In this document: one piece after another, positions 28,687 through 38,007 of the stretch
How the letters are laid out: every line of letters begins with the position of its first letter
Numbering within the stretch: the stretch's first letter is position 1
NCBI GenBank assembly: GCA_015062435.1
Contig: SUUR01000012.1
Span: 1 to 40,655 of the forward strand
Length of the DNA: 40,655 nt
Direction of reading: 5' to 3'
Source of the DNA: Alphaproteobacteria bacterium
Lineage (GTDB): Bacteria; Pseudomonadota; Alphaproteobacteria; RF32; CAG-239
The notes under the pieces: model-generated
Database searches by the model: none
The model's input: only the letters and a program-made list of their open reading frames with translations
Told to the model about the DNA's origin: nothing
Translations under genes and position numbers: made by a program

Positions 28687-29793
28687 TCAACCATCTTCCA
28701 AATGCAACAATGCAGACACCGCTATCAAACCGATCACCAATGTAGGAGTAACCACCGCCATAAACACCGGAATATCTCCATTTATTCCAAAAGCATATAC
28801 TAATTGGCTAAGAAAATACACTACAAAGCCGGTAGTAATCCCTCCTACAATCAAAAACATCACTCCGCCACGACGACTGTTAGGACGCAAAGCAAAAACC
28901 GCCGCCACCAAAACCATCGCACACAACAAAAACGGAGATACCAACAAAGACATATACCTCAAATTGTGTCGCACAGCTGAAAAACCGGACATTTCATAAA
29001 AACGAATAGTATCAGGCAAATCCCAAAAAGATATAGATTCCGGAGCCACAAAATTTTCTTTAATTCTTTCTGCATCTAAAGTTGTTTTGTAATCAACACT
29101 ATTTTTAACTTCTGTTTGCATACCGGAGCGATAAATCCTCACATCTTTTAACTTAAAATACCCATCTTGCAAAGTAGCAACAAATGCCTCTAAGCGCCGA
29201 CTTGGTTGAGATTTTCTATCCATTTCCAAAATTGTAACATTACGCATCAAAAGTCCGTCTTTTTCCTGACGCAAAGACTTTGCTTGTAAAACCATAATAT
29301 TATTTTCATCTATTGCTTCTCTAATCCACAATCCTTGATCAGAAAACAATACTGCTTTAGGGTTTTTAGTCTTAAATCTATATTCTAAAGTTTCATATAA
29401 ATCATACAAATCTGCTGCCACCGGATTAACCAAAGTCACATTAATCATACCAATAACAAACGTGGCTGCCAACACCGGCGTCAAAAATTCCCAAATAGAA
29501 ACACCTGCCGCCCTCATAATTACAAATTCATTAGTTTTGCTGACTTTCCAAAAAGTTGCCATCGCAGCAATCATCATCACAAACGGAAAGACCATCTCTA
29601 TGGTCTTTGGCATTTTGGTAATTGCCATTTGCAACACAAACCAAATATCTGCATCTTGTCGATCAGATGTACGGCGCAATATTTCTACGATTTCAAACAA
29701 CAATATCACACTCAAAACCATTAACAACACAGCTAAAAAGTTGAGCAAAATTTGTTTTATTAAATATTTTCCGAGAATTGATGTTGGTTTCAT
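28687..29793 (-). CDS. lptG: LPS export permease LptG
   Basis: 368-residue YjgP/YjgQ-family permease. Membrane helices lie at about 15-40, 60-85 and 100-120, then a ~150-residue periplasmic beta-jellyroll (VLFSDQGLWIREAIDENNIMVLQAK...), then three more helices (LLVSPFLLCAMVLVAAVFALRP, GGVMFLIVGGITTGFVVYFLSQ, PVFMAVVTPTLVIGLIAVSAL). LptG rather than LptF is favoured by the N-terminal pattern LGKYLIKQ...LLFEIVEILRR. It transfers LPS to the LptC-A bridge with LptF and LptB2. The start is ATG 29791-29793; a GTG 12 bases upstream is possible. It lies 38 bp after cysK. Confidence 0.88.
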   Translation of the reverse strand: MKPTSILGKYLIKQILLNFLAVLLMVLSVILLFEIVEILRRTSDRQDADIWFVLQMAITKMPKTIEMVFPFVMMIAAMATFWKVSKTNEFVIMRAAGVSIWEFLTPVLAATFVIGMINVTLVNPVAADLYDLYETLEYRFKTKNPKAVLFSDQGLWIREAIDENNIMVLQAKSLRQEKDGLLMRNVTILEMDRKSQPSRRLEAFVATLQDGYFKLKDVRIYRSGMQTEVKNSVDYKTTLDAERIKENFVAPESISFWDLPDTIRFYEMSGFSAVRHNLRYMSLLVSPFLLCAMVLVAAVFALRPNSRRGGVMFLIVGGITTGFVVYFLSQLVYAFGINGDIPVFMAVVTPTLVIGLIAVSALLHLEDG

Positions 29794-29831
29794 ATTTTTA
29801 ATCACTTACAAAAACAAAGCACAAACTATTC

Positions 29832-30770
29832 CTAAAAATCAGTTTTGTCAAGTACTCTAGATAAATAGTTATTAATGCCGTCCGGCAATATTACCACGAT
29901 ATTTTTACCTGCAAATTCTTTTCTTTTCGCAATTTCAGTAGCAGCAAATATTGCCGCTCCAGCCGAAATTCCAACCGGCAAGCCCTCAATTTTAGCAATT
30001 TTTCCGGCTGTATCCCAAGCTTTTTCATCTTCCACATCAAAAACCTCATTTACCAAGCTTTCATCATACAATGGTGGTACAAAACCGGCTCCGATACCTC
30101 CGATATCATGCACTCCTGCTTGCTTACCGTTTAGTACTGCACTGGACTTAGGCTCAACCGCCACTACATACAAATCAGGATTATTGCTTTTCAATGTTCC
30201 AGCTATTCCCGTTAATGTTCCTGAAGTTCCTACACCTGCTACCAATACATCAACATCACCGCTTGTATCCTCCATGATCTCTATACTTGTACCAAATCGG
30301 TGCGCATCAGCATTTGCACAATTTGTAAACTGTTCAAACATAATAACATTTTTATTTTTTTCTTTTAACAAATTAGCTTTAGCAATAGCCCCTTTCATAC
30401 CGTCTTCTTTCGGAGTAAGTATCACCTCTGCCCCCAAATATCGCATCATTACAATTCTTTCTTTACTCATATTTTCCGGCATTGTTATTACCAATTTATA
30501 CCCTTTTGACGCACAAATTGCCGCCAAAGCAATACCGGTATTACCGCTTGTTGCTTCTACGAAAACAGTATCTTCTGTAATTTTTTGCTCTTGTTCGGCT
30601 TTTTCAATCATTTTTAACGCAGCCCTATCTTTAACTGAAAACAATGGATTATAAAACTCACATTTAGCTAACAAAGACGCATTCAAATTATGTTCACTTT
30701 CCCACTTATTTAATCTTAAAATTGGGGTATTTCCTACCAATTCAACAATCGAATCATATATTTTTGTCAT
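29832..30770 (-). CDS. cysK: Cysteine synthase (O-acetylserine sulfhydrylase)
   Basis: 312-residue PLP enzyme making cysteine from O-acetylserine and sulfide. The Schiff-base Lys47 is in NPLFSVKDRAA. The substrate loop is TSGNTGIAL, and the PLP-phosphate loop is AGVGTSGTLTG. The C-terminal serine loop PVGISAGAA is present. AGGAT lies before the ATG. The asparagine loop and overall length fit CysK/CysM; the EATSGNTG variant (Glu-Ala for the usual Glu-Pro) is unusual. Confidence 0.92.
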   Translation of the reverse strand: MTKIYDSIVELVGNTPILRLNKWESEHNLNASLLAKCEFYNPLFSVKDRAALKMIEKAEQEQKITEDTVFVEATSGNTGIALAAICASKGYKLVITMPENMSKERIVMMRYLGAEVILTPKEDGMKGAIAKANLLKEKNKNVIMFEQFTNCANADAHRFGTSIEIMEDTSGDVDVLVAGVGTSGTLTGIAGTLKSNNPDLYVVAVEPKSSAVLNGKQAGVHDIGGIGAGFVPPLYDESLVNEVFDVEDEKAWDTAGKIAKIEGLPVGISAGAAIFAATEIAKRKEFAGKNIVVILPDGINNYLSRVLDKTDF

Positions 30771-30864
30771 TTTTAATCCTAACTGTTCATAAGCAACAAA
30801 TTATTCTGGTATATAACATATCTAATTGATATTATTGCAGAGTAAATAAACTTGCAACAAAGAA

Positions 30865-31419
30865 ATGCTCAAAACAACTACTATAATATTTTGCTTTTTA
30901 GCAATTTTAACATCGGTTGACAACACATATAGTGCCAGCCTTGATGAATTATACCGAGATGTTATCCGTTCAGACAATCAAGGGTATTTACCTTTATTTG
31001 TAAAAAACCGCTCCACACCGGAACTTCACATTGAAAAATCACTTGATCAAATAACTGAACCCAATCATCAAATTAAAGATGCCCCATCTGTAAAATTAAG
31101 CAATGACCGTCGCCAACAAGAGGCTTTAATCAAAGCCAAACAATTAAAATGGGAAAATGCCATAAAAGCTGTTCAGCAAAACAATGTAACTCCGCTTGAA
31201 CTTGAAGAAATAAATTATCGAGTCCGAATGGGAGATGCCAAAGCAATAGATATTCTTGCATGGATGTATACCAAAGGCATAGGTGTCAATCAAGATTACG
31301 TTATGGCTTTTAATCTTTACCGCAAAGCGGAAGCTCTCAAAGTTCCGACAGCATCACGTAATGCAGCATTAGTATACAAAGCAATGTCTGCTGCTCAACG
31401 AGCATCTATAAAAAATTAA
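30865..31419 (+). CDS. Secreted Sel1-repeat protein
   Basis: 184 residues. The signal peptide covers about 1-23 (FCFLAILTSVDNTYSA region). A polar middle follows, then a Sel1-type TPR unit near the C-terminus (GDAKAIDILAWMYTKGIGVNQDYVMAFNLYRKAEAL). One clear repeat is visible. Sel1 proteins mediate protein-protein contacts in the periplasm; the partner is unknown. The ribosome site is weak (AAAG). Its TAA overlaps the gmk stop in the shared TTAA at 31416-31419. Confidence 0.75.
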   Translation: MLKTTTIIFCFLAILTSVDNTYSASLDELYRDVIRSDNQGYLPLFVKNRSTPELHIEKSLDQITEPNHQIKDAPSVKLSNDRRQQEALIKAKQLKWENAIKAVQQNNVTPLELEEINYRVRMGDAKAIDILAWMYTKGIGVNQDYVMAFNLYRKAEALKVPTASRNAALVYKAMSAAQRASIKN

Positions 31420-32078
31420 GCTGCTTTTGCTTCTTTAACTAATTCTTTTACAAATTTCTTCAATCCAACCTGACGCACTCTTTTCATTCGTTCTCCCGAA
31501 ATTATTTTCTGGATTTTGGTAACAGTTTCTTGCAAATCTACATTTACAATCACATAATCAAATTCATCCCAATGACTGACTTTTTCCAATATAATTCCCA
31601 TTCTTTTCTCAATAACTTCTTTAGAATCTGTTCCCCGATTCTCCAACCGTTGACGCAATTCTTTTATAGAAGGCGGTAACAAATATATTGTCACAACATC
31701 AGCCCCTGCCTTTTCCCTCATTTGACGTGCGCCGGCCCAATCCATATCAAAGATCACATCTTGTCCCACATTAATAAAGCTATCAACTTCAGATCTAAGA
31801 GTTCCATATCTTGAACCATATTGAGAATCAACAAATTCATAAAAAGCATCTTGAGCCATAAATTCATTGTATTGTTCATCTGTTACAAAATAATAATCCA
31901 CACCTTCAACTTCACCTTCTCTTGGCGGACGGGTTGTAACTGATACTGAAAATTTGATATTTGCATCATTTTTTAATAATTCTTTGATTACAGTACCTTT
32001 TCCGGTTCCACTGGGAGCCTCAATAATAAACATGGCTCCTTTTCTGACTTTTCTCAATCTATTAATAATCTCATTCAT
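31416..32078 (-). CDS. gmk: Guanylate kinase
   Basis: 220 residues; phosphorylates GMP to GDP. The P-loop is EAPSGTGKGT (about 18-27). The GMP-binding region has SVSVTTRPPREGEVEGVDYYFV, then DVIFDMDWAGARQMR and the lid RLENRGTDSKEVIEKRM. The start ATG 32076-32078 has GGGAGG upstream, overlapping the yicC stop; the frame is open 16 codons further into yicC. The C-terminus is extended by ~15 Lys-rich residues. It is co-transcribed with yicC. Confidence 0.95.
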   Translation of the reverse strand: MNEIINRLRKVRKGAMFIIEAPSGTGKGTVIKELLKNDANIKFSVSVTTRPPREGEVEGVDYYFVTDEQYNEFMAQDAFYEFVDSQYGSRYGTLRSEVDSFINVGQDVIFDMDWAGARQMREKAGADVVTIYLLPPSIKELRQRLENRGTDSKEVIEKRMGIILEKVSHWDEFDYVIVNVDLQETVTKIQKIISGERMKRVRQVGLKKFVKELVKEAKAA

Positions 32079-32088
32079 AACAACCTCC

Positions 32089-32991
32089 CTATTCAATATT
32101 TTGAACTTGCTCTCTAAATTGCTCAATCAAAGCCTTGAGTTCCATTCCCAAAGATGTAAGCTCGATATCAACAGATTTAGAACACGTAGTATTTGCTTCT
32201 CGATTAAGCTCTTGACACAAAAAATCCAAACGTCTACCCACTGCACCAGAACCATTCAACAATTCCTCAGCTGTTTTTATATGTACTTTCAAGCGATCTA
32301 CTTCTTCTCTGATATCTGCTCTTGTAATATAATATACAGTCTCTTGTGCCAATCTATCCTCGCTGATTGTGCTATCCTTAAGCCACATTTTCAACTGTTC
32401 ATCTAACTTGGCTTTAATTTTAGCAGGCAAACCATCGGCAATTTTTTCAACCTCTACCACAATTTTTTCCAGCTTATTCAAAATCTCTAACAAAGCTTTT
32501 TTAATTTTTTCACCTTCAGCTTTTCTGTCTTGAGCCAATTTCTGACACAATTGTTCAAAATTTTCCAGTATTGCAACCTTAATCTGTTCAATTTCTTCAT
32601 CGGAAAGCTGATTATCCACAACCTCTATTACCCCTTTAACAGCCAACAATTCACTACTTCTGGGTTTTTCGATTTCATCTTGATGAATAAAATGCAAATC
32701 CATTGCTTTTTGAGCAATTTGAGCTAATAGTTCTTCGTTAATTTTAACTTGCAACTGACTTTGATCATTTTTGATATCTAAAAAAACACTAACACTGCCA
32801 CGTTGCAAAAAATTTGAAACAATTTTTTTTATATCAAAGCTCAAATCTTCATACTGTAAAGGCAACTTGGTTTTTACATCTAACTGCTTACCGTTAACAC
32901 TTTTAACTTCTATTTGCCAACTTATATTATGCAAAACTGTATGTATTTCACCTTCAGTCCTTGCAAAACCTGTCATACTTGCTATACTCAA
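32089..32991 (-). CDS. yicC: YicC-family endoribonuclease
   Basis: 300 residues. Typical N-terminus SMTGFARTEGE and C-terminus (VKVHIKTAEELLNGSGAVGRRLDFLCQELNREANTTCSKS), the YicC_N and DUF1732 domains. E. coli YicC cleaves RNAs such as the sRNA RyhB. The start is a TTG (32989-32991) with AAGGAG seven bases upstream. Directly before gmk, as in many bacteria. Confidence 0.93.
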   Translation of the reverse strand: MSIASMTGFARTEGEIHTVLHNISWQIEVKSVNGKQLDVKTKLPLQYEDLSFDIKKIVSNFLQRGSVSVFLDIKNDQSQLQVKINEELLAQIAQKAMDLHFIHQDEIEKPRSSELLAVKGVIEVVDNQLSDEEIEQIKVAILENFEQLCQKLAQDRKAEGEKIKKALLEILNKLEKIVVEVEKIADGLPAKIKAKLDEQLKMWLKDSTISEDRLAQETVYYITRADIREEVDRLKVHIKTAEELLNGSGAVGRRLDFLCQELNREANTTCSKSVDIELTSLGMELKALIEQFREQVQNIE

Positions 32992-33067
32992 AACACTGCT
33001 CCTTAATATATTTTTTCAAAAGCATACAACAAAATAATTAAAAAGTTTTTACTTTGGAGATAAAAAC

Positions 33068-33832
33068 ATGACCAAATTCAAAAATATTCTCATTACCGGC
33101 GCATCCAGTGGAATAGGAGAAGCTCTTGCTCTATATTATGCTTCACACGGAGCAGAAAATCTATTTTTGTGTGGTCGCAATCTTCAACGCTTAGAAGCTG
33201 TTGCTCAAAATTGCCGTAAGAACTCCCATATCAAAGTAATTACTCAGATTATTGATATAACAGACCGGCAATCTGTATATGAATGGATAAATTTATGTAA
33301 TCGCACAGCTCCGCTTAATTTAATATTTGCCAATGCCGGAATTTCTACGGGAGCCGAAACTTCAGATAACATCTACAACACCTTTTCCACCAATGTAATG
33401 GGTGTTGTCAACACTGTATTACCAAGTATTGAAATCTACCAAAATCAAAGCTTATCAACTCCCAAAGCCATTGCCATTACCAGTTCTATTGCCGGCTATC
33501 ATGGGTTGATGACTTGTCCGTCATACAGTGCTAGCAAATCATGTGTAAAAGCATGGGGTGAAGCTTTACGCTTATCACTAAAGCCCAAAAAAATTCAAAT
33601 AAATGTAATATGTCCTGGTTTTGTACGCTCTCGCATAACCGATAAAAATACTTGTCCCATGCCATTTTTTATGGAGGCTGAAAAAGCCGCCGAAATTATT
33701 GCTTCTCGCATAGAAAAAAACATCGGCTTAATAACATTTCCTTGGCCCATGCGTTTTGCAGCATGGTTCGGATCAATTCTTCCTAATTGGTTAAGTGAAT
33801 TTATCTACTCTAAAATGCCATACAAAGTTTAA
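33068..33832 (+). CDS. Short-chain dehydrogenase/reductase
   Basis: 254-residue classical SDR. Cofactor motif TGASSGIGEALA at 10-21, NAG at about 89-91 (FANAGIS), the catalytic Ser in ITSSIAGYHG, and YSASK. The C-terminal ~50 residues are hydrophobic and amphipathic (WPMRFAAWFGSILPNWLSEFIYS), suggesting membrane association. The substrate is unknown. TTTGGAG precedes the ATG. Its stop shares TTAA (33829-33832) with the convergent permease gene. Confidence 0.88.
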   Translation: MTKFKNILITGASSGIGEALALYYASHGAENLFLCGRNLQRLEAVAQNCRKNSHIKVITQIIDITDRQSVYEWINLCNRTAPLNLIFANAGISTGAETSDNIYNTFSTNVMGVVNTVLPSIEIYQNQSLSTPKAIAITSSIAGYHGLMTCPSYSASKSCVKAWGEALRLSLKPKKIQINVICPGFVRSRITDKNTCPMPFFMEAEKAAEIIASRIEKNIGLITFPWPMRFAAWFGSILPNWLSEFIYSKMPYKV

Positions 33833-35112
33833 GAACTTTTAAAACTTTTTTGCTTTGCCAAATAAAGCAAAATCAACAATGCCGGCAATGTCATAAATGT
33901 TGTTAAAACAAAAAACATTGACCATGATACGGTAGCTACCAATAAGCCTGAGGTTGCAGCCAACACATCTCTTGCCAAACTCATAAAAGAAGACAACAAA
34001 GCATATTGAGTTGCAGTATACTCGGTATTACACAAAGAAGAAAGATAAGCAACAAAAGCCGCTGTTCCCATACCACCTGAAACATTTTCTACAGAAATCG
34101 TTACCATCAAAACATAAACATTATACCCTACTTGCGCTTGCCATACAAACACCAGATTAGACAATGCTTGCAAAACACCGCACCACAACAAAGAACGCAT
34201 AATCCCCCATTTGCTGACCAACACACCACCCACAAAAGTTCCGATGATTGTTGCCAAAACACCATATACTTTAATTATCGATGCAATTTCTATTTTTGAA
34301 AACCCCATATCATCATAAAAAGGATATGCCATCGGTGCAATATAGGCATCGCTCATTCGATACAAAAATATAAATACCAATATCCACCCCCAATTTGAGC
34401 GATGCATAAAATCAGCAAAAGGGCTATAAACAGCTGTTTTCACAAAATCTTTCAGTCGCAATAAAACATTCTTATTTTCAATAATTCCTTCTGATTTTTT
34501 ATGTTGAGGTTCTTTTGATAACAAGATAGTAATTATTCCGACAAGTGCACCTAAAGACATTACCTTATAAACATCTCCCCAAGTCATCATTGCAGCCATA
34601 AACAAAGCACCGGCTCCGGAAAAAATAACTCCACTCCGATACCCCAAAACAAACACAGCCACGGCAGCTCCTTGCTCTCTGTTATTAAAACTTTCAATAC
34701 GATACGCATCAAGAACAATATCTTGCGTTGCAGAAGATAATACCGTCAAAAATGCCAACAACGCCATATTATAGGGATTGATTTCCGGATTCGTAATTGC
34801 CATACCCCACAAAGAGATAAACAATCCTACTTGAGCAAACAAAGCCCAACCACGTCGACGTCCCAACTTACAAAATAACGGCAAATATACCCTATCTACC
34901 AATGGAGACCACAACCACTTGAAACTATAAGGAACTTTTACTAAAGAAAATAAACCTATTGCAGCCAAAGAAACTCCGGCATCTTTCAGCCATAAGTTTA
35001 ATGTACCGAACACTAACAAATAAGGAAACCCGCTGGAAAACCCCAGCAAAAGCATCTTAATCATTCGACTATCGGCATAAACTTTTAGTGCATTTATCCA
35101 CTTATTGGGCAT
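33829..35112 (-). CDS. AmpG-like muropeptide permease (MFS)
   Basis: 427 residues with about 12 membrane helices. AmpG/SLC33 features near the N-terminus: LLLGFSSGFPYLLVFGTLNLWLKDAG, then VPYSFKWLWSPLVDRV and GRRRGWALFAQ, and TQDIVLDAYRIE in the fourth-fifth helix region. AmpG imports anhydromuropeptides for peptidoglycan recycling. AGGAG lies before the ATG. Substrate assignment is by family only. Confidence 0.88.
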   Translation of the reverse strand: MPNKWINALKVYADSRMIKMLLLGFSSGFPYLLVFGTLNLWLKDAGVSLAAIGLFSLVKVPYSFKWLWSPLVDRVYLPLFCKLGRRRGWALFAQVGLFISLWGMAITNPEINPYNMALLAFLTVLSSATQDIVLDAYRIESFNNREQGAAVAVFVLGYRSGVIFSGAGALFMAAMMTWGDVYKVMSLGALVGIITILLSKEPQHKKSEGIIENKNVLLRLKDFVKTAVYSPFADFMHRSNWGWILVFIFLYRMSDAYIAPMAYPFYDDMGFSKIEIASIIKVYGVLATIIGTFVGGVLVSKWGIMRSLLWCGVLQALSNLVFVWQAQVGYNVYVLMVTISVENVSGGMGTAAFVAYLSSLCNTEYTATQYALLSSFMSLARDVLAATSGLLVATVSWSMFFVLTTFMTLPALLILLYLAKQKSFKSS

Positions 35113-35249
35113 TTTAACTCCTAATATTTTAATCGAACCCTAACACAATAGGTTTAAAAAAAGACTAAAACTGCAAATATATAAAAAAAGACTGGATTTT
35201 TTATTTTTTTTCTGTTATATAACCAAACATAATTATAACAATATTAGAT

Positions 35250-35274
35250 GAGCGGGGCAAAAGCCCCGCTCTTT
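35250..35274 (+). promoter_or_regulatory. GC-rich hairpin in the rimP leader
   Basis: GAGCGGGGC/GCCCCGCTC with an AAAA loop, then TTTC, ending 7 bp before the AGGAG ribosome site of rimP. It is strikingly GC-rich for this region. It could be an attenuator, or a terminator for upstream antisense-type transcription. Confidence 0.5.
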
Positions 35275-35293
35275 CATTAGGAGAACATAAAAC

Positions 35294-35791
35294 ATGGCAG
35301 ACATAAATTTACTTGAAAATTTGTTGTCCCCTACCATTGAAAAGCTTGGCTTTGATGTTGTCAGGATAATGACTATCGGCATCAAAAACCCCACACTTCA
35401 AATTATGATTGAGCGCAAAGATCACACTCCGTTAATTGTTGATGACTGTGCATTAGTCAGTCGTGCCATATCTGAAATATTAGATGAACAAGATCCCATA
35501 GATGGAGAATATTCACTGGAAGTAAGTTCTCCCGGATTGGATCGTCCGCTTACCAAATTAGAACATTTTGAACGCTTTGCAGGATATGAAACTAAAATTG
35601 AAACAAAAATCGAAGTTAATGGCCGTAAGCGTTTTAAGGGTCGCATTATAAATGTAGATTCGCAACAACAAATCCGCTTTGCTATGGAAGGAGAGGAATA
35701 TATTATCCCCTATACCTCCGTATCCAAAGCCAAACTGATTTTAAATGACGAACTTCTTGCTGAAGCAGAAGCTGCTCAATTTGAAGAATAA
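35294..35791 (+). CDS. rimP: Ribosome maturation factor RimP
   Basis: 165-residue 30S assembly factor. N-terminal alpha/beta domain (EKLGFDVVRIMTIG...LQIMIERKD) with the diagnostic YSLEVSSPGLDRPLTKLEHFERF, and a C-terminal SH3-like domain. AGGAG nine bases before the ATG. First gene of rimP-nusA-ylxR-infB. Confidence 0.96.
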   Translation: MADINLLENLLSPTIEKLGFDVVRIMTIGIKNPTLQIMIERKDHTPLIVDDCALVSRAISEILDEQDPIDGEYSLEVSSPGLDRPLTKLEHFERFAGYETKIETKIEVNGRKRFKGRIINVDSQQQIRFAMEGEEYIIPYTSVSKAKLILNDELLAEAEAAQFEE

Positions 35792-35821
35792 CCAATAACA
35801 ATTTTTATTTGAGGAACAAAA

Positions 35822-37333
35822 ATGGAAACCACCGAAAACATGCCCAGACCGGAAATTATCTTGGTTGCAGATACCGTAGCCAGAGAAAAAAGCATTGAAA
35901 GAGATGATGTTTTAGAAGCTATGGAAATAGCTATTCAAAAAGCTGCTCGTTCTAAATATGGATTCGAACATGATATTCGTGCACATATTGACCGTAAATC
36001 TGGAGCCATAAGCTTAGCCAGATACCGTGAAGTTGTTGCTGATGATTGTGAAATTGAAAATGAATCTTCTCAATTATATTTGGATGATGCACAGGCATAT
36101 AATCCGGATATTAAAGTTGGTGAATTTTTAATAGATCCTTTGCCTCCTATTGATTTCGGACGTATTGCCGCCCAAACTGCCAAGCAGGTAATTGTTCAAA
36201 AAGTTCGTGAAGCTGAACGGAATAAACAATTTGAAGAATACAAAGAAAAAATTGGTACAATTATCAATGGTACAGTCAAAAGAATAGAATTTGGCAACAT
36301 CATTTTAGATATTGGTAAAACTGAGGCTATTTTACGTCGTGATGAAATCATTCCCAGAGAAAAATTCAAAAACGGTGATAGAATAAGAGCTTATGTCCTT
36401 GATGTACGTAGAGAAAATAAAGGACCACAAATCTTTTTATCTCGTACATGTCCAGAATTTTTGGCAAAACTCTTTACTTCAGAAGTTCCGGAAATTTACG
36501 ATGGAATAGTAAAAATCATGGGCGTAGCCAGAGATCCCGGTTCTAAAGCAAAAATTGCCGTAAGAGCTGAAGATATGACTATTGACCCTGTTGGTGCATG
36601 CGTTGGTTTAAGAGGAATACGTGTTCAAGCAGTAGTTACCGAACTTCAAGGAGAAAAGATTGATATTGTTCCTCATTCAGAAGACAGAGCCCAATTTATC
36701 GTAAGCGCTCTTGCTCCCGCAGAAGTCAGTAAAGTCGTAATAGATGAAGAAAACAATCGTATAGAAGTTGTTGTTCCGCAAGAACAATTCTCTATCGCCA
36801 TCGGACGTCGTGGTCAAAATGTAAAGCTCGCATCTCAGCTATTGGGCTGTGATATTGATGTCTTGACTGAAGAACAAGAACAAGAACGCCGTTCTAATGA
36901 AAACAAAGTTCGCTCTCAACGTTTCATGGAAGCTTTAGACGTAGATGAAATGATTGCTCATTTATTAATTGCCGAAGGTTTCTCTAAAGTTGATGAAATT
37001 GCTTTGGTCGCTCAAAGTGAACTTGCTGAGATTGAAGGTTTTGATGATGATGTTGCTCAAGAGCTTCAATCCAGAGCCAAAGAATACATCACCAAACGTG
37101 ACCAAGAATTTGAAAAGAAGAGTAAGTCTTTGGGTATTGATGAAAAACTTCAGACCATCGAAGGCTTAGACAGAGACATGCTATTAACTTTAGCAAATTC
37201 CAACATCAAAACCATTGATGATTTGGCAGATTTAGCAGCCGATGAACTTATCGAGATTCTCGGAGAAGATAACATTTCTGTTCAAGAAGCCAATAAAATA
37301 ATTATGAATGCACGTGAACATTGGTTTGAATAA
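35822..37333 (+). CDS. nusA: Transcription termination/antitermination factor NusA
   Basis: 503 residues: an RNAP-binding N-terminal domain (1-~125, IQKAARSKYG), S1 (about 145-210, GTIINGTVKRIEFGNIILDIG), KH1/KH2 (GACVGLRGIRVQAVVTELQGEKIDIV; IAIGRRGQNVKLASQL), and two C-terminal helix-hairpin-helix repeats as in proteobacteria. GAGGA precedes the ATG. It lies 30 bp after rimP. A long hairpin follows 5 bp after its stop codon. Confidence 0.97.
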   Translation: METTENMPRPEIILVADTVAREKSIERDDVLEAMEIAIQKAARSKYGFEHDIRAHIDRKSGAISLARYREVVADDCEIENESSQLYLDDAQAYNPDIKVGEFLIDPLPPIDFGRIAAQTAKQVIVQKVREAERNKQFEEYKEKIGTIINGTVKRIEFGNIILDIGKTEAILRRDEIIPREKFKNGDRIRAYVLDVRRENKGPQIFLSRTCPEFLAKLFTSEVPEIYDGIVKIMGVARDPGSKAKIAVRAEDMTIDPVGACVGLRGIRVQAVVTELQGEKIDIVPHSEDRAQFIVSALAPAEVSKVVIDEENNRIEVVVPQEQFSIAIGRRGQNVKLASQLLGCDIDVLTEEQEQERRSNENKVRSQRFMEALDVDEMIAHLLIAEGFSKVDEIALVAQSELAEIEGFDDDVAQELQSRAKEYITKRDQEFEKKSKSLGIDEKLQTIEGLDRDMLLTLANSNIKTIDDLADLAADELIEILGEDNISVQEANKIIMNAREHWFE

Positions 37334-37338
37334 ATCCC

Positions 37339-37380
37339 CTACGGAGAAAACCGAAAATTCGGTTTTCTCCGTAGAGTTTT
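37339..37380 (+). terminator. long hairpin terminator between nusA and ylxR
   Basis: A perfect 17-bp inverted repeat (CTACGGAGAAAACCGAA 37339-37355 with its complement 37358-37374), then AGTTTTTTC. It is inside an operon normally read through to infB. It may be an attenuator controlled by NusA, or a double-strand-specific processing site. Confidence 0.8.
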
Positions 37381-37408
37381 TTCTAATCATAAAACAACAG
37401 GACAATTG

Positions 37409-37981
37409 ATGACACAAAACGAAACAACAAGAAAATGTATTGCAAGCGGTCAGGTGTTGGAAAAACAACACTTATTGCGTTTTGTTGCTATTCCTGACGG
37501 AACGATTGTACCTGATTTCAAAAAAAGACTTCCCGGCAAAGGAATTTATGTTTCCATATCCAAAACTATGCTCAACAAAGCCATAAAAAACAACTTATTT
37601 TCCAAAGCCCTAAAACAAAAAGTAAATCCGATTGAGAATTTGGAAAACATGGTTGAAGACATTTTACGTTTATCTTCTCTAAAATCAATTTCTTTGGCCC
37701 GTAAAGCCGGTTTCATGATTTCAGGATTAGATAAAGTTTCTGATGCCATCAAAAAAAACAAAGTTGCATTTTTATTGGAAGCCTATAACGCCGGAACAGA
37801 CGGAACTGAAAAAATATCACGTTTAGCCGGAAATATTCAGATATACAGACTATTTACAACAGAGGAGTTAGACAAGGCACTGGATAAAACAAACACGGTT
37901 CATTGCGCTTTTCTTAAAAGCGAAATGTCCAATGCGGTAAGTCGCGAATTTGATAGATTAAACCAATTTTTAAATTCATAA
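37409..37981 (+). CDS. ylxR: YlxR family RNA-binding protein with C-terminal L7Ae-like domain
   Basis: 190 residues. N-terminal YlxR/DUF448 domain (RKCIASGQVLEKQHLLRFVAIPDGTIVPDFKKRLPGKGIYVS). The second half, LSSLKSISLARKAGFMISGLDKVSDAIKKNKVAFLLEAYNAG, resembles the L7Ae/ribosomal-type RNA-binding fold. The fused form is usual in Alphaproteobacteria. ATG 37409 is preferred over the TTG at 37406, with CAGGA upstream. It lies between nusA and infB. Confidence 0.88.
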   Translation: MTQNETTRKCIASGQVLEKQHLLRFVAIPDGTIVPDFKKRLPGKGIYVSISKTMLNKAIKNNLFSKALKQKVNPIENLENMVEDILRLSSLKSISLARKAGFMISGLDKVSDAIKKNKVAFLLEAYNAGTDGTEKISRLAGNIQIYRLFTTEELDKALDKTNTVHCAFLKSEMSNAVSREFDRLNQFLNS

Positions 37982-38007
37982 GAATAATACAACGGAGAAA
38001 TTTATAT

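Noticed and set aside
29875..30654. 259-codon plus-strand frame opposite cysK
   Set aside because: It is antisense to a complete PLP enzyme, and its Ser/Pro/Ala-rich translation mirrors the cysK codons.
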